Assembly (NCBI RefSeq): GCF_000002595.2
Contig: NC_057019.1
Location: 2,352,362 to 2,416,361 of the forward strand
Origin: Chlamydomonas reinhardtii
Taxonomy: Eukaryota > Chlorophyta > Chlorophyceae > Chlamydomonadales > Chlamydomonadaceae
Direction: 5' to 3'
DNA length: 64,000 nucleotides
The notes below the pieces were generated by a model. The model was not told the origin of the DNA, ran no database searches, and saw nothing but the letters and a program-made list of their open reading frames with translations. Shown here in pieces: positions 15,836 to 30,918 of the stretch (position 1 is its first letter; every line of letters starts with the position of its first letter). A program made the translations under genes and the position numbers.

Positions 15836-18376
15836 TTACCCGCCGCGCGCGAAGTTGAAGATGAGTAGGAACAGCAGGCACGCCGCCAGACTGCCCCACA
15901 CTGCGCCGTTGATACCAGCCATGGCCACCCTGCGAGCGGTAGGCAGCATACATGCTGGTTAGATCAGCGGAAGGCGTCGAAACCGTGCATCGCCTTACAC
16001 GAGATGAGCGCGCGAGCGATGTCACGGCAGCAGTACATTACAGAGTAAGCCCCGTGCGGGACTAGACCTGTAGCGGTTGCGGAGGTGGCTGCTGGCGCAG
16101 CAACAGGGGGCAGGTGAACCAACGCCCACGCGGCCCGCACTCACTGCTGCACGGAGCCGCTCATCTGGCGCTTCTCCGCCTCCGTGATCGGCAGGTTGTC
16201 CAGCTGCGCGGGGATTATGAGTTGGTGAGATGGTTGGTGATTAGTAAGTATGGTGTGTGGGTGTGGTGTGGTGTGGTGTGGTGTGGTGGGGCTCAGTGCG
16301 TCAGCGGTTTGGCAGTTGGTGCGGCGGGCGTGTGACGCGCGTGCGACGCGAGTGAGGCGCGTGCGGTCCGTGCGGCACGTACATTGCAACACAGGCCAAA
16401 TGATTTGGGGTTGCAGGCTAACGTTCCCCTCCCCAATGCGACCAGCAGGCCCAAGCAGGCCAAACGCTCCGCCCTCCAGCTCGCCGCCAGACCGCTCAGC
16501 AGCAGACAGCAGCTGCGGCAGCGGGTGGTGGAACACTCCCTCCCATCCATCTCCCATTTGCAGACCCAGCCGTCCAACCCAACCAGCCCAACCACCACCG
16601 AACCACCACCCAACAACTCCCAACTGTCCAACCACCCACCAGCGAGGAGGTGATGCGGTCGATCTGCTCGGGCTCCATGTTCTGAAGCGACTCCAGTGCA
16701 ATGGCGTAGTTGGGCCGGTCCGTCTCGTCGTCCATGCCGCCGCCGCGCCGCCGCCAGCGCCACACGTCACTGAGGATGAGCTGAGCCGCCTGCGCATGGA
16801 GTAAAGCACGTGCGGCGGTGCCATGTGGGTTACCCGGCTGAGTTACCGTGGGCCCTGCGGAGTTCTGGTCCGTAGGCGCAGGCCATACAGCAACCAGCGC
16901 GACGGCGGCTGAATGCTCCATTTGATCCCCCGCTCCGTTGGCGCGCTGAAACCCTGCGCCCACGCCTCTGATTCTACCGCTCGCCAAATGAAGGTCTTAC
17001 AGCTGCCCCCCCCTGGCAGCAAGTCAAGGTTGTCTATCCTAAAACTGTCTCCTGCTCGTTCATGGGATTGGTGAGAACAACGCAACCCCAACCCTGAACC
17101 CCAGTTGGACTTCTCATCAATGCCATCCCTCTTTGGGCTGGACCCAAGTTCTGGGTCTCGGCCCTACCCTACCCCAGTTTCGAGTTCCTGAGGGATTGGA
17201 AGCGGCTACTCGACCCCACCCCCTTGCTGCCCCATGCTTGTTGGGGCCTGGTGGCCGCCAAGGGGCCGCTCGTGTCCCGCCCCACCTTGAGTCCCTCCAC
17301 GTCGTTGATGTCCGCCTCCTGGCCCGTCATCAGCTGGTCCACAACAACCTGCAGGGGGGGGAGGGCAGGGGCGGGCGGGAGGCGGGCGGGTGTACGGTGG
17401 TGAATGCACACCTGAGAGGGTAGCTATACAGCATACACGGGATTGTGATGCGACAAGGCTGAGTCCACCGCCTGGGCTCATTCCTGCGTGGGGCCGAGGT
17501 CCAGACGACCGCACAACGCGCAGTGCGTCTGGCTTCGGCCCAGCCCCGCCCCCCGCCCCGCCAGCACGACCGTAACTCACCCGCGCGCGGCTGAGGTCAA
17601 AATCCTTGGCCACGCCCACAGGCGGCTTGACCACAAACTTGAAATAGCCCTTAACGTCATTGCGCGGGAAGTCCAGACCTGAGGATAATACGGCAGATTG
17701 AACGCAGGCGTGCCGTGTGAACGGGTGCGTCTCATCAACCAGCCCCTCCTGTTTCGCCATCAGGACCGTTCACCCGTGCCATACTTCTGCAGCCAAGTCT
17801 TTTGGTTTGTTGGTTGGCAGGGGGTTTGATATGCACTGTATAGCCTCGTTTGGCCCGCAGCCCGTGCGGCACGCAGCATGGCTGCTCGCGTGCTCGACTC
17901 ACCCTGCAGCTCCATCATGACGGTCTTGCAGCCCTTGATCAGGTCCGACCGCACCTCCGCTGGGTCCTTGGCCGGCTTGGAGGAGGCGCTGGCACCCTAA
18001 GTTTGAGGCAGTACGGGATTGGGTGCAGGCAACGGTGTAGACCAGTGCATTCAGAAGCTTAGGCGGTGCAAGGAGGGGCCGCGGGTGCTTCCCGTGCAGG
18101 CAAGCCTACCACCGGGGCACCCGCGCTGCGTGCTAGCCGCTGCGACCTTCCCCGTCGCTCTCCCTTGGTTGGGCTGATGCTAGAGTATTGGTATCACGCA
18201 TTTCCAGGCCAGGGTACGTGCTTGCGCGTGCAAAGCATCGCTCATCTTGCCTGCGTTGCGTGGACTTGCAGGGGTGCACGCCTGATAGTAAATGACTTAG
18301 TATTACATTTAAGCTGGACTGGCCGTGTCAGCGGGCGGGCACCAGCGGTCCGGGAAAGCGCGTGCACTTGAAACAT
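15836..18376 (-). CDS. Plastid-targeted 227-residue protein with one C-terminal membrane segment, unknown
   Basis: I do not recognise this family. Exons in transcript order: 18376-18251, 17996-17903, 17678-17581, 17348-17286, 16789-16640, 16203-16145 and 15929-15836; they join in phase to 227 residues. The N-terminus (MFQVHALSRTAGARPLTRPV) looks like a plastid transit peptide. The middle is polar and reads well, with blocks LDFPRNDVKGYFKFVVKPP, DQLMTGQEADINDVEGLK and ILSDVWRWRRRGGGMDDETD, then a helical segment and LPITEAEKRQM. It ends in one hydrophobic segment (GSLAACLLFLLIFNF) and FARGG. Intron 1 appears to use a GC donor (CAG|GCAAG). The gene is head-to-head with PRPS5, which suggests shared control with plastid translation but shows nothing about function. 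Confidence 0.8.
16259..16287. repeat. (GTGTG)n short tandem repeat
   Basis: Pentanucleotide-like GTGTG units inside an intron of the minus-strand gene. Non-coding. Confidence 0.7.
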
Positions 18377-22199
<3,823 letters not shown>

Positions 22200-24244
22200 G
22201 CGGCCAGCAGCGCTCGCTTGAGTCGTCATGCTGCGTGTTAAGGAGCAGGCGCTTTTGGCGGCCGGCGGGCAGGACCAGCGACAGCGTGGCGTGGGCTCTA
22301 GCTACAGCCGCCGCGGCAGCGCGCGGCTCGGCACGGCAGCAGTTTTTGGCATTTGACGGAATGCGTTGGGTATGGCGAGGCGCGGGCAAGCCGCGGGATT
22401 GGGCGCAGCAGCTACGCGCTCTGTTCCCCGTACAGCTGGCCGGCAGCCCGGACATGGGTCATGACTGCAGCGGCAGCCAGAATGCTGCACTGGGGCTCGG
22501 CGGAGGCGGGCACAGCGTGTGCGCGCCGCAGAGCTGTGCCGCTGCAGAATAGGTTGTGTTTAGAGGATATGGACAAGAGGGGCAAGGCAGCGACAAACCC
22601 TGGGCGCGGGCAGTCGAGGTTCAGGCGGTCGGACGGAGACATGCCCGGCTTTAGAGTGCTGGTCTGCGGGGGGAACGAAAACGGAAACCGTTGGCGCGCC
22701 ATGCGCGCATGGAGTAGAGGCGGTGTTGTAGATCTGGTGTCAGAATGCTTAAACACTGGGGATGGGCCTGTGTGGCCGGTTCTTGTGCCAGGAGAGCCTC
22801 AGCAAACGCATCGCGCGTCGTTGATTGGGATCAAGGCGGCAGCGGCGGCACGCAGGGTTGCACATCCCGCAGCACAGTTTTGTTGCATTATTCGTAACCG
22901 ATGGGCGCGTGTGTAGGGGTGTCGCACACGACTTGCGTGGCTGTAGTCTCCGCCAATTTTGGTTACTTGCTTGGAGGACGCGGCTTGTAGCAGGTCGCTG
23001 GCTGAGGCGCACCCCTCACATAAAGGGAGAGCGAGAGAGAGGTAGCACCTTGTGTGTAATGACACGTACGACTCGCTGCGCCGACGCACGCAGCTATGAG
23101 CAGGGGGCCCAGGCGGCACTCGATCCGCCTCAGCGATCAGAGATGTGCTGCAGCTATCAGGTAGTTCGAATTCCTGCTGCAACGCCGGTGTGCGGGTGTG
23201 GCTGGGTGCTGTCCCATCTGTTGCTGAGAATTCTGTGACAGCGCTGGTCAGGCATGGCTAGCTGCCAGGCAGATACAGCCCGGTGGGACCTGGCCTCCCA
23301 ACACTCACCCACATCATGAACTGCAGCTGCGGCGCGTGTTCAGGCGCTCGTCCACAGAACGTGCCGACCGTGTGACGAGGCAATGCAAGGGCCGCAGAGA
23401 TGCTCGTATTGCAGTGGCGCGGTCAACTGCCAAGGTCAGCTCTGCTTTCATGTCATCACCATCCAATCTTCCGAAGTGTTAGTAAGTGGCTTGCCAATGG
23501 GCCTGCTACAGTGCTATTGCCATCCAGAACCCTTTTTCGACCTTGCGCGCTACGAGCATGCCACGCCAACGCACAGCGACTGGCCCTTGCTAGCGCGCAT
23601 ACACCACAGCAAATACCGTGCCGCGTCCAATCTGCACCCATAGCTGGGCCCATTCAAGTCCTAGTCAATCAGTCTTGCGGCTGCGACGAACCATGACTGC
23701 CGCCACTGGTGTGGGTGCGCCACTCGCTCCGCTACACGCCAGCCTCGCTTGCCACGTGAACACATGCACAAATCCCTGGCAACTTTCTCTTCACTGCCGG
23801 TACTGTTAGCTTGCACATGCGCACGATAATGCCGTTGCCCTCTTCGTATGCACTCTCATGTTGTGTAGGCACTCGTACAACCGAGCCCTCTCTGAGTCTC
23901 AGTTCTTGGCCGCACACTCGTCAGTAGACACCCGTGGCACTCGCACAAAGCAACGCGCGCCCCTAAACTCACATACACGCCGCGTCCCGCGCCCCTGCAA
24001 GCGCCGATCCCCTACGCCAGGCGAGGCGCGTTCCTGCCTCAATGCCACCGCCTCAATGCCACCGCAGCACCACACCTCACACCGCCTCCCTCCTCCCTCC
24101 TAACAGCGCACAGCTCCACGCACAGCTCCAGCTTATTTTAGGCGAGGACGCCTTCCCCGCCTCCCCTACAAACCCACACGTCATTACTCCAGCTCGTGCG
24201 GCTCCCTCTGCCGCCTCGCGCTCCTGCTGCCTCCACACCTACGC
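22200..24244. other. Spacer between convergent genes
   Basis: About 2 kb between the PRPS5 stop and the stop of the minus-strand transporter. The open frames lack a coherent spliced model. A TGTAA lies at 23055-23059 but is far from PRPS5. I see no gene or clear repeat. Confidence 0.45.
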
Positions 24245-26192
24245 TCACAGCATGCTGAAAGCGGTAGCGGCCGCGAACACTAGGAACAGGATGCCGCTGA
24301 TGAGGTTGACAGTGCGCTCGCTGACGTACTTGGAGGCGATGGCGCCGCCCAGCACAGCAATGCCGGTGGCGATGGCGTGCCCCGCGATGGCGCCCACCGC
24401 CACGCCCACGGGGTTCTGCGCCGCGCCCAGCGCAATGGTCGCCAGCATGGACCTATACAGGACACGTGTTGGTGGAATGAGAGCGAGAGGGGGCACAGGG
24501 CACAGCCGTCAGTTGATGATAGGCTGCTACCCCATTCCTGCGTTCACAGCTGTCCTGTGATGCAGCGCTCACGCATTCCGCAGCCCTTACTCCTACCCAG
24601 CCGGCTGGGACAGTTCCCGCAGTCTGGCTGCGCATCGCAGCCTCCTGGATGCGAAGCGCGAGTGGGGCCAGCCCATCACCCAGCCACCCGCCGCCACGTT
24701 CCCGCTGATGGCCGACGGCGTCCGTCGTGTGCCTGTGCCCTCCCATACTCAAATTGCGACCCACCCGTGACCTCTCAGTCCTCTCATTCCTCTCCGCCCT
24801 CACCGCATACGTTGCCCATAAGTCTTTCATTCCTCGCGCCTGCTTTCCCGCACGCCCATACCACCTACCCACCCACCCACCCACCCACCCACCCACGTAC
24901 AGCCCACCTGTCGCCCCACTCCGCCAGGAAGATAAGTGTGGCCACCTCGAAGAACACCGCCAGGGGCGAGTCCTTCTTGCCCTTGCCGCCCGCGTCCACG
25001 CTCTGCACCACCGTCTCCGCCTCGCTCAGCTCCTCGTCGCTGGAGCTGGCGCCTGCCTCCGGCTGCTTCAGGCCGTCCTGTACCGTATGTGGTGGTGAGG
25101 TGTGAGTGGCGCACGTCCGAGGCGCACAGACAAGGTGCACGGTGGGCGTACTACGTAGCGGGGACGTGAAGCGGCTACATGCGGGTCCGTGCTGATATGG
25201 TGGCGAGAGCATCCCGCCGGGTCACGCGGCAAAGCTTTCGCAAGCGCATGCATCTACTCCGGCCATCCGCGTCAGCCGCCTGCCCACTTGTTGATCCACC
25301 ACAGCCCCGGGTGTAGCTGGCCCGCCAGCTGTGTCCCGAGGCCTGTGTCGGGCGCCAGGTGGCTCCTGCTCACCCGCAGCGTCTTCACGCCGAAGAACAC
25401 CAGCAGCGCAATGCCCGCCAGCTCGCCGACCGGGATGGAGCTCTTCAGCGCGTCGGGCACACGCGAGAAGATGGCGCCGATGCTGACGCTGATGACGGTC
25501 ATGATTGACAGCGCGGACAGGCTGCCGAAGAAGGACATCCACTTTCCAATCTTCATGGCCAGCAGCGCGGCGATGAAGAACGTCTTATCGCCGATCTCTG
25601 AAAGAAAGATCAGAGAGAAGGCGGCCAGAAACCCCGACTTGCCCAGCGGGCCGTTGACGAGGACGTCCTGTGGAGGAGGCGCAGGCGGCGGGGTTGGGGG
25701 TGGGTGAGGTGGGCGGGACACGGGCAGCCCTCCGGGTAGCGGTGAAGCGGTGAGCCAGCTTGCGCACCTTGAGCGCTTGGCCCGGCTCCGTCATCATATA
25801 GACACCGGCACCAACAGCAGCCAGGCCAGCGAGAATCCACGGTAGCGGGCTGCCACCGCTGCAAGCAAGCGCAGAACCAGGGCCACATTTTAGGTATGTG
25901 CTAGGCAGGAATTCCGATGCACGGTGCCGCTGATCCTAATACACGTAGCTCACTTGTCCGAGCCGGCGTCGGGGCGGGGGGCCGCTGCTCCAGACGACGC
26001 GGAGCAAACGACTCCGCCATCACATTTCCCTCGCCGAAGCCCTGGCCGACAAGCAGGCCCGACAGAGGCTGCATCAATAGGTCTGGCCACGCATGGCGCA
26101 ATGCCGCGGACAGCGGGCGCGATGCAGCGCAGCTCCCGAACGCGAAGGCGGGGCTGTGCGCCCAAGCAGGTGGGCTGCCCAGCCCTGAGCAT
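24245..26192 (-). CDS. GDT1/PAM71-type (UPF0016) ion transporter, paralogue A, 5 exons
   Basis: Membrane transporter of the GDT1/TMEM165/PAM71 family (UPF0016), whose plastid members move Mn2+ and Ca2+ across thylakoid or envelope membranes. Exons in transcript order: 26192-25954, 25858-25768, 25667-25374, 25077-24908 and 24452-24245; they join in phase to 333 residues. The first 75 residues are Arg/Ala-rich and look like a transit peptide. The two family signature motifs are present: SEIGDKTFF in the first half and AEWGDRSM in the second, in oppositely oriented repeats. A polar linker rich in Ser and Glu separates the halves. The end is [19 protein letters not shown]. Its start faces the alpha/beta hydrolase gene. 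A paralogue lies 6.7 kb to the right on the same strand. In algae and plants this group includes CGLD1/PAM71 and CMT1; I cannot say which one this is. Confidence 0.93.
24866..24896. repeat. (CCCA)n tetranucleotide repeat
   Basis: About seven CCCA/ACCC units close to the donor site of an intron in transporter A. Non-coding. Confidence 0.8.
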
Positions 26193-26534
26193 GTCAAGTT
26201 TTGGTCTAAAAGCACAAGATGCAGTTGCGTAACGTGAGTAAACGACCGAGAAGAAGGGCCGAGTCAGCGAAAAAGGCCCAGAACAAGCACGAAGTAATAA
26301 GTGAAGAGTTTATTTTACAGCGTGCGTAGCACAAAAATCAAATGGTGCTCTTGACAGACGTAGACCGAGCGTGGAGAAGCTACCTGAACCATTCCAATTC
26401 GCCTTGCGCGATCCTGGTATCGCGTGGACCCCAGCGCTCCATGCATCATAAAGTGACAGAAATTGAGCGGAAGGACGTCTTGCAGGGCTCATCTGTCAGG
26501 CCTTCGAGCCTTGGACCAAACCCTTGCTGCGAGG
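26193..26534. promoter_or_regulatory. Divergent promoter region (transporter A / hydrolase)
   Basis: A 342-bp gap between the two divergent start codons. No specific regulatory site was recognised. Confidence 0.5.
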
Positions 26535-29313
26535 ATGGCAACCGAGAGAGGCTCGCAAGTTCTAAAGGAAGTCGCCGCAATCCAGGCCAGCAAGCCGTCC
26601 ACTCCAGTCAAGCTCGACCTCCCAAAATGCGGGTGCGGCGGGGGCCAACTGGCGACAAGCGTGGTCCTTTGGGGTTTTCAGGCTTGCTGTTAGGCACCAC
26701 CCTCCAAAAGCACGCTTGTGACCCGGCCTCACAGGCACCCCAACAACAGCGCTGGTGTGATTTTGGCTCACGGAGCCGGTGGTGACATGGATTCAGGATA
26801 TCTGCCGCTGCTTGCGGCGCAGCTTGCGGCTGCTGGCTTTGCGTGCGTGCGCTTTACCTGCAAGCCGCCGCACCTGCCCACGCGCACCGCTGCGTTTCAG
26901 GTGTGTCACAGCGGGTGCGCAGACGAGAATCGGAGGTGCGACTTTGGAGTTTTCAGCAGCTCCACAGAGCATGAATGCCGTCTTGAGGCAAGGATGGCTA
27001 AGAGTTGGAAGCACAGAGCAGGGCAGTCGTACAGGTGGTGCCGTGGGGCTGCCATGCTGTGCTGTGGTGCTATTTTAGGGTTGGGCGGAGGCAGCCACGG
27101 CAGGTGACGTAAAGTGGCACACGTCCTTGCGCTGCCCATTAGTACTGTAGCGGACTGAGAGACCCGCGCACTCCAGCACCTTGCATGACGCTCGATGTAC
27201 ACGGCTGCCTGCATGCCGGCCAGGCGGTGCTTCGCGCGGCGGCGACAGAGTGGCCGGAGACACGCGGCGTGCGGCGCTGGTTCGTGGCGGGTCACTCTAT
27301 GGTGCGTGTGTGTGGTTGGGGCTGCGCGCGGCGTGGAGGCTTAGCCAGGGGACAGGGAACTCAGTTGCGACGCATTGTACGCGGGCGGCATGCGACACTC
27401 CACATACCGCATACCCCTGGAGATGAAGCGTGGAGATGATGGGCGGCTGGGGGCTTCCTGGCATGCGAGTACGGCACCCAGTTTGTGGGTGGTGGTTGCG
27501 GCTGTGTGTCAGAGGGTGATGAGCGCTTCTATGGGCTGTGCTGCGGCACAGGGCGGTCGGGCGGCGTGCGAGGTCGCACACAGTAGCTGGCACCAGCACC
27601 AAGACCACCAGCAGCAGCAGCAGCAGCAGCAGCAGTATAAGCACGGAAGCAATCAACGGCAAGACGGGCTGCCGGCTCAGAGTCTGGCGCAGGCGGCTGC
27701 AGGAGCGGGCACTGACGCATGCACGGACACGGGCGCCGCCGAGCCGGCGACGAAGCGACCGCGCAGCGCTGCTTCCGGGGATGGGGCTTCGGCTGGGGCG
27801 CGGGTCAACATCACAGCGCCTGCAGCAGCGGAAGCGCAAGGAGCAGGCGCGTCAGAGGAACAACAGCCGCACGAGCATCAGCACGGCGGCCAGGAGCACG
27901 AGGCGGTATTGGGGGAGCTAGACGCCGCTGCGGGTGTGCTGGCCACTGCAGCCGCTGCTGCTGCGCCAGAACGCCGGCGCGGGCCAGCACGTGCGGGGAG
28001 GGCGGGCTCCGGGCCGGCGGCGCAGAGAGCCACGAAGGAGCTCAAGGAGGCGGGCGGTGGGGAAGGCAGCGGCAGTCGTGGCGACTGCGGCGGCGCAGCA
28101 GGGCCTGAAACGGCGCGGCAGGAACCGAAGCAGGCACGCGGGGCGAAGCGGAGCAAGCAGGCATCGGTAGCGCGCATCAGTGACGCAGCGAAGAGGGGTG
28201 AGGGTGCAGGCGCCGTGTCGGAGGCAGCGCTGCCGCGTGTGCAGGGCTGCGTGCTGCTGTCGTACCCGCTGCACCCGCCCGACAAGCCGGTGAGCGTGGG
28301 GGAGAGGGGGAGCACGTGTACATGTTCAGTTGTGTGCGCGCGCGATAATGAAACTGGATAGGCGTACAGAGCTGGCATGCCCGGCTGCCCCCCCCCCCCC
28401 GCGACCTACACCCTTCACCTTCACCTACCTGCACCCATTGGGCCCCACGCCTGCCCTTGCGCCCGGTGCGCCATGCCTTCCCCTCGCTCTGGACCCCCAT
28501 TTCTGGCGCGCTCGTTTCGCATCCTCGTGCCTGGGTGGGCTTTCTGATGATAATGAGGCCTACTTGTTCGGCTCGGGCACCAAGACATGCCCCCGCTCTG
28601 CAGACGGAGCTGCGCGACCGCCCGCTGGTGGGGCTGCGGCTGCCGGTGCTGTTCGTGCGCGGCAGCCGGGATGCCTTCAGCCTGCCGGAGCAGCAGTGGG
28701 AGGAGGTGCTGGGCCGCATGAGGCAGGCGGGCTGTGACTCGCTGCAGGTGGGTGCAGGGGGCAGGAGCCGGGGCACACTGCCTACAGGATACCGTTCTGC
28801 ATGGTACAGGCTGGAGGGCAGGACTGCGTGTATGTGTATAAGATGCAAGCGCGCATATCGCGGTTGTTGCGCATATCGCAGTTGTTGCACGTGTCAGTTA
28901 ACCGTACGTGCCCCCGTGCGCTCCCTTTCCACCAGGTCCACACAGTGGAGGGCGGCGACCACGGCCTGGCCGTACCCAAGAGCCTCCTCCGGGCTGCCGC
29001 TGCTGCTGCTGCCGCTACAGCTGCTGCCGCTACAGCCACTGCCGATACTGCTACCGCCACTGCCACGGCCATTGGGTCAGGGCGCGTAGGCAAGGGCAAG
29101 CGGGCCGGTGCCAGACAGGAGCCCAAGCAGGGCACGACCGTGCAAGGCTCCGGCTCGGCGGGGCAGGTTGCGATGGCGCTGGAAGCGGGCGGGTCAGATG
29201 GAGGAAAAAGTGGAGCCGAGGGCACTGCTACGCCTGTTGATGCGGCTATCAGGGCGGTAGTGGGCTGGTTGGCTGAGCAGTGCTCAGGCTGCGCAGCAGG
29301 TGCGAGTGTGTAG
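26535..29313 (+). CDS. Alpha/beta hydrolase of the TEX30/KANSL3 type with large internal insert, 6 exons
   Basis: Exons 26535-26632, 26735-26900, 27224-27301, 27552-28289, 28604-28747 and 28936-29313 join in phase to 533 residues. The alpha/beta-hydrolase core is clear: GVILAHGAGGDMDSGYLP (oxyanion-hole strand), CVRFTCKPPHLPTRTAAF, the nucleophile elbow GHSMGG with Ser113, the strand PVLFVRGSRDAF with Asp383, and EGGDHGLAV with His417. These are the marks of the KANSL3/TEX30 family. Directly after the elbow helix an insert of about 220 low-complexity residues (Gln, Ala, Gly, Glu; residues about 127-345) splits the core, and a second Ala/Thr-rich tail follows the His. All three catalytic residues survive, so activity is possible; the substrate is unknown. 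The start has no competing upstream ATG in frame that I saw. Confidence 0.88.
27609..27636 (+). repeat. (CAG)n tract coding polyglutamine
   Basis: About nine CAG codons at the start of the low-complexity insert in the hydrolase. Confidence 0.85.
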
Positions 29314-29504
29314 GCGTGGGGGAACGTCAGACATGCGGAGGGTTGCTGTCACCGCACCCAAGGATAATCAGCTCAGGGGCAGGAGGCGATTCGCACGTTC
29401 TCTAGCAGCTTCCGGCCTGATTAACTGGGGACTCGGGCATATGGTGGGTTGCCTGGCAGAGGGGTTACATCTATGGATCAAAGCGACACCACGATTGTAT
29501 TGCG

Positions 29505-29509
29505 TGTAA
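29505..29509 (+). terminator. Putative poly(A) signal of the hydrolase
   Basis: TGTAA 192 bp after the hydrolase stop codon, a normal distance for a Chlamydomonas 3' UTR. Confidence 0.45.
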
Positions 29510-29973
29510 AACTGTGGAAGGATGCCTGGGCACCCATCTTCGCTTTCCTATCCGGGTAGATCCGGGCGCCTTCAGCGCAACAGGCCACCGGGGGTTACCC
29601 ATGAACCATATTTGTTATCCGTTGCACGCCAGTGTGCACCGAATGCACTGATGCACTAGTGCAATGTCCTCTCTGGCAACGGCACCAACCTGTACAGCGA
29701 CTACTTGGACCCTGACTGGCCCCGAAAACGGAATGGGGGCCGATGGTGGTGGTAGTAGGGGGGTCGATTCAAGCTGGCGAGCTTAACGGCAGCTAGGGGC
29801 CGGATCAATGCATTACTAGGTCTGGTGTGCGCTCCTTCACAAACGCGGCCAGAATGGTTGCAGGGGACAAGGAGGCAGCACCAGCGGTTACCGCAGCAGC
29901 ACCTGCGGCGCCAAGCGCAGGGCCCTGCGTGTATGACTCAACGCCTGGTGAATCAAGCGCGAAAGCTGGGCTT

Positions 29974-30012
29974 GGAGCGGTATCTGCCGCGCCCGCCAAT
30001 CATGTCCACACT
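29974..30012 (-). pseudogene. Duplicated scrap of a transporter B exon
   Basis: Of 39 bases, 37 match 31428-31466 in transporter B, in the same orientation. On the minus strand it reads SVDMIGGRGRYRS against [13 protein letters not shown] in the gene. The likeness fades on both sides and no splice sites fit, so it is a non-functional duplicate. Confidence 0.7.
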
Positions 30013-30918
30013 ACTCAAGCCCCACAGCGCCGCCTGCGCTGGTCCACATCAAACTAGGGTCTAGAAATACAACAATGTCGATAATGTACAACACAGGGGC
30101 GCGCCTGACAAGTGAAACACCCCGTACAACAAACCCCTGCCAAACCCCTCGACATAATGCCACAGCATTCCGCAACCGCCCGCAATCATCACATCCACAA
30201 CTGTTGCCAAACCTCAGCAACTGCAATGCCTTCCGCGACAACCTCAACATCGCAAAAATTGGATCAAAAAGTTGCGGTCACCTGGTACCACTGTACAATG
30301 CATTTCTTGTGCGCATGTACTTTGTGCGCATGCATCTGTGCAACGGAAGATAGAGGACACGGCATGGGCTCATACCCAGCACGTGCTTCGGATGTGGCCA
30401 GCCACCTAACTCCAAAGCCCACACCGCATTCAAACAGTCGACACACCATGCAAACCCAAAGAATAGTACAATTTATGTCCTGCGACAGCTCCGACTAAAG
30501 CCAACTAACTCGAAAACCGCACCCCCACGCCCTTGAGTACAGAAGCCGGCTGGGAAGGTGCATACTTGCCAGGGCTGGACGTGCATAGATAGCATGGTAG
30601 TTGATGCGAGTTGGGTGGCTGCGCGAGTGGGAGCGGGTAGTTGCGGGGGCGGCATTTCCCTTGGGAGGGAGAGCCACCTTTCTTGTCCACAAGTACCGTG
30701 CTGCCATACCCAAGAACACATCATCGCGCCCCCTGGCCTCCCTCCCTCCCGTTTGGTTCTTGCGCCACGTGTGATGTGGGCGTGGCTGCGCCTGGTGTCA
30801 CGCTCCGTCACAATGCCCCACGTCCCCACGCCTCCTGTTAGCACGTGGCGCACTCTCCTGTCCTGTGGCCGCGCTTGCCCCGTGCAGCCGCCGCCACCTC
30901 TCACGCGGCTGCCACCTC

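Larger units (their letters stand above)
29314..30918. other. Convergent 3' flanks with a duplicated gene scrap
   Basis: The region lies between the hydrolase stop and the stop of transporter B. A TGTAA at 29505-29509 may end the hydrolase mRNA. A short copy of transporter B exon sequence lies at 29974-30012. I see no other gene. Confidence 0.45.

Noticed and set aside
29805-30057. An Ala-rich open frame in the spacer after the hydrolase
   Set aside because: No splice or start context, and part of it is the duplicated scrap of transporter B.
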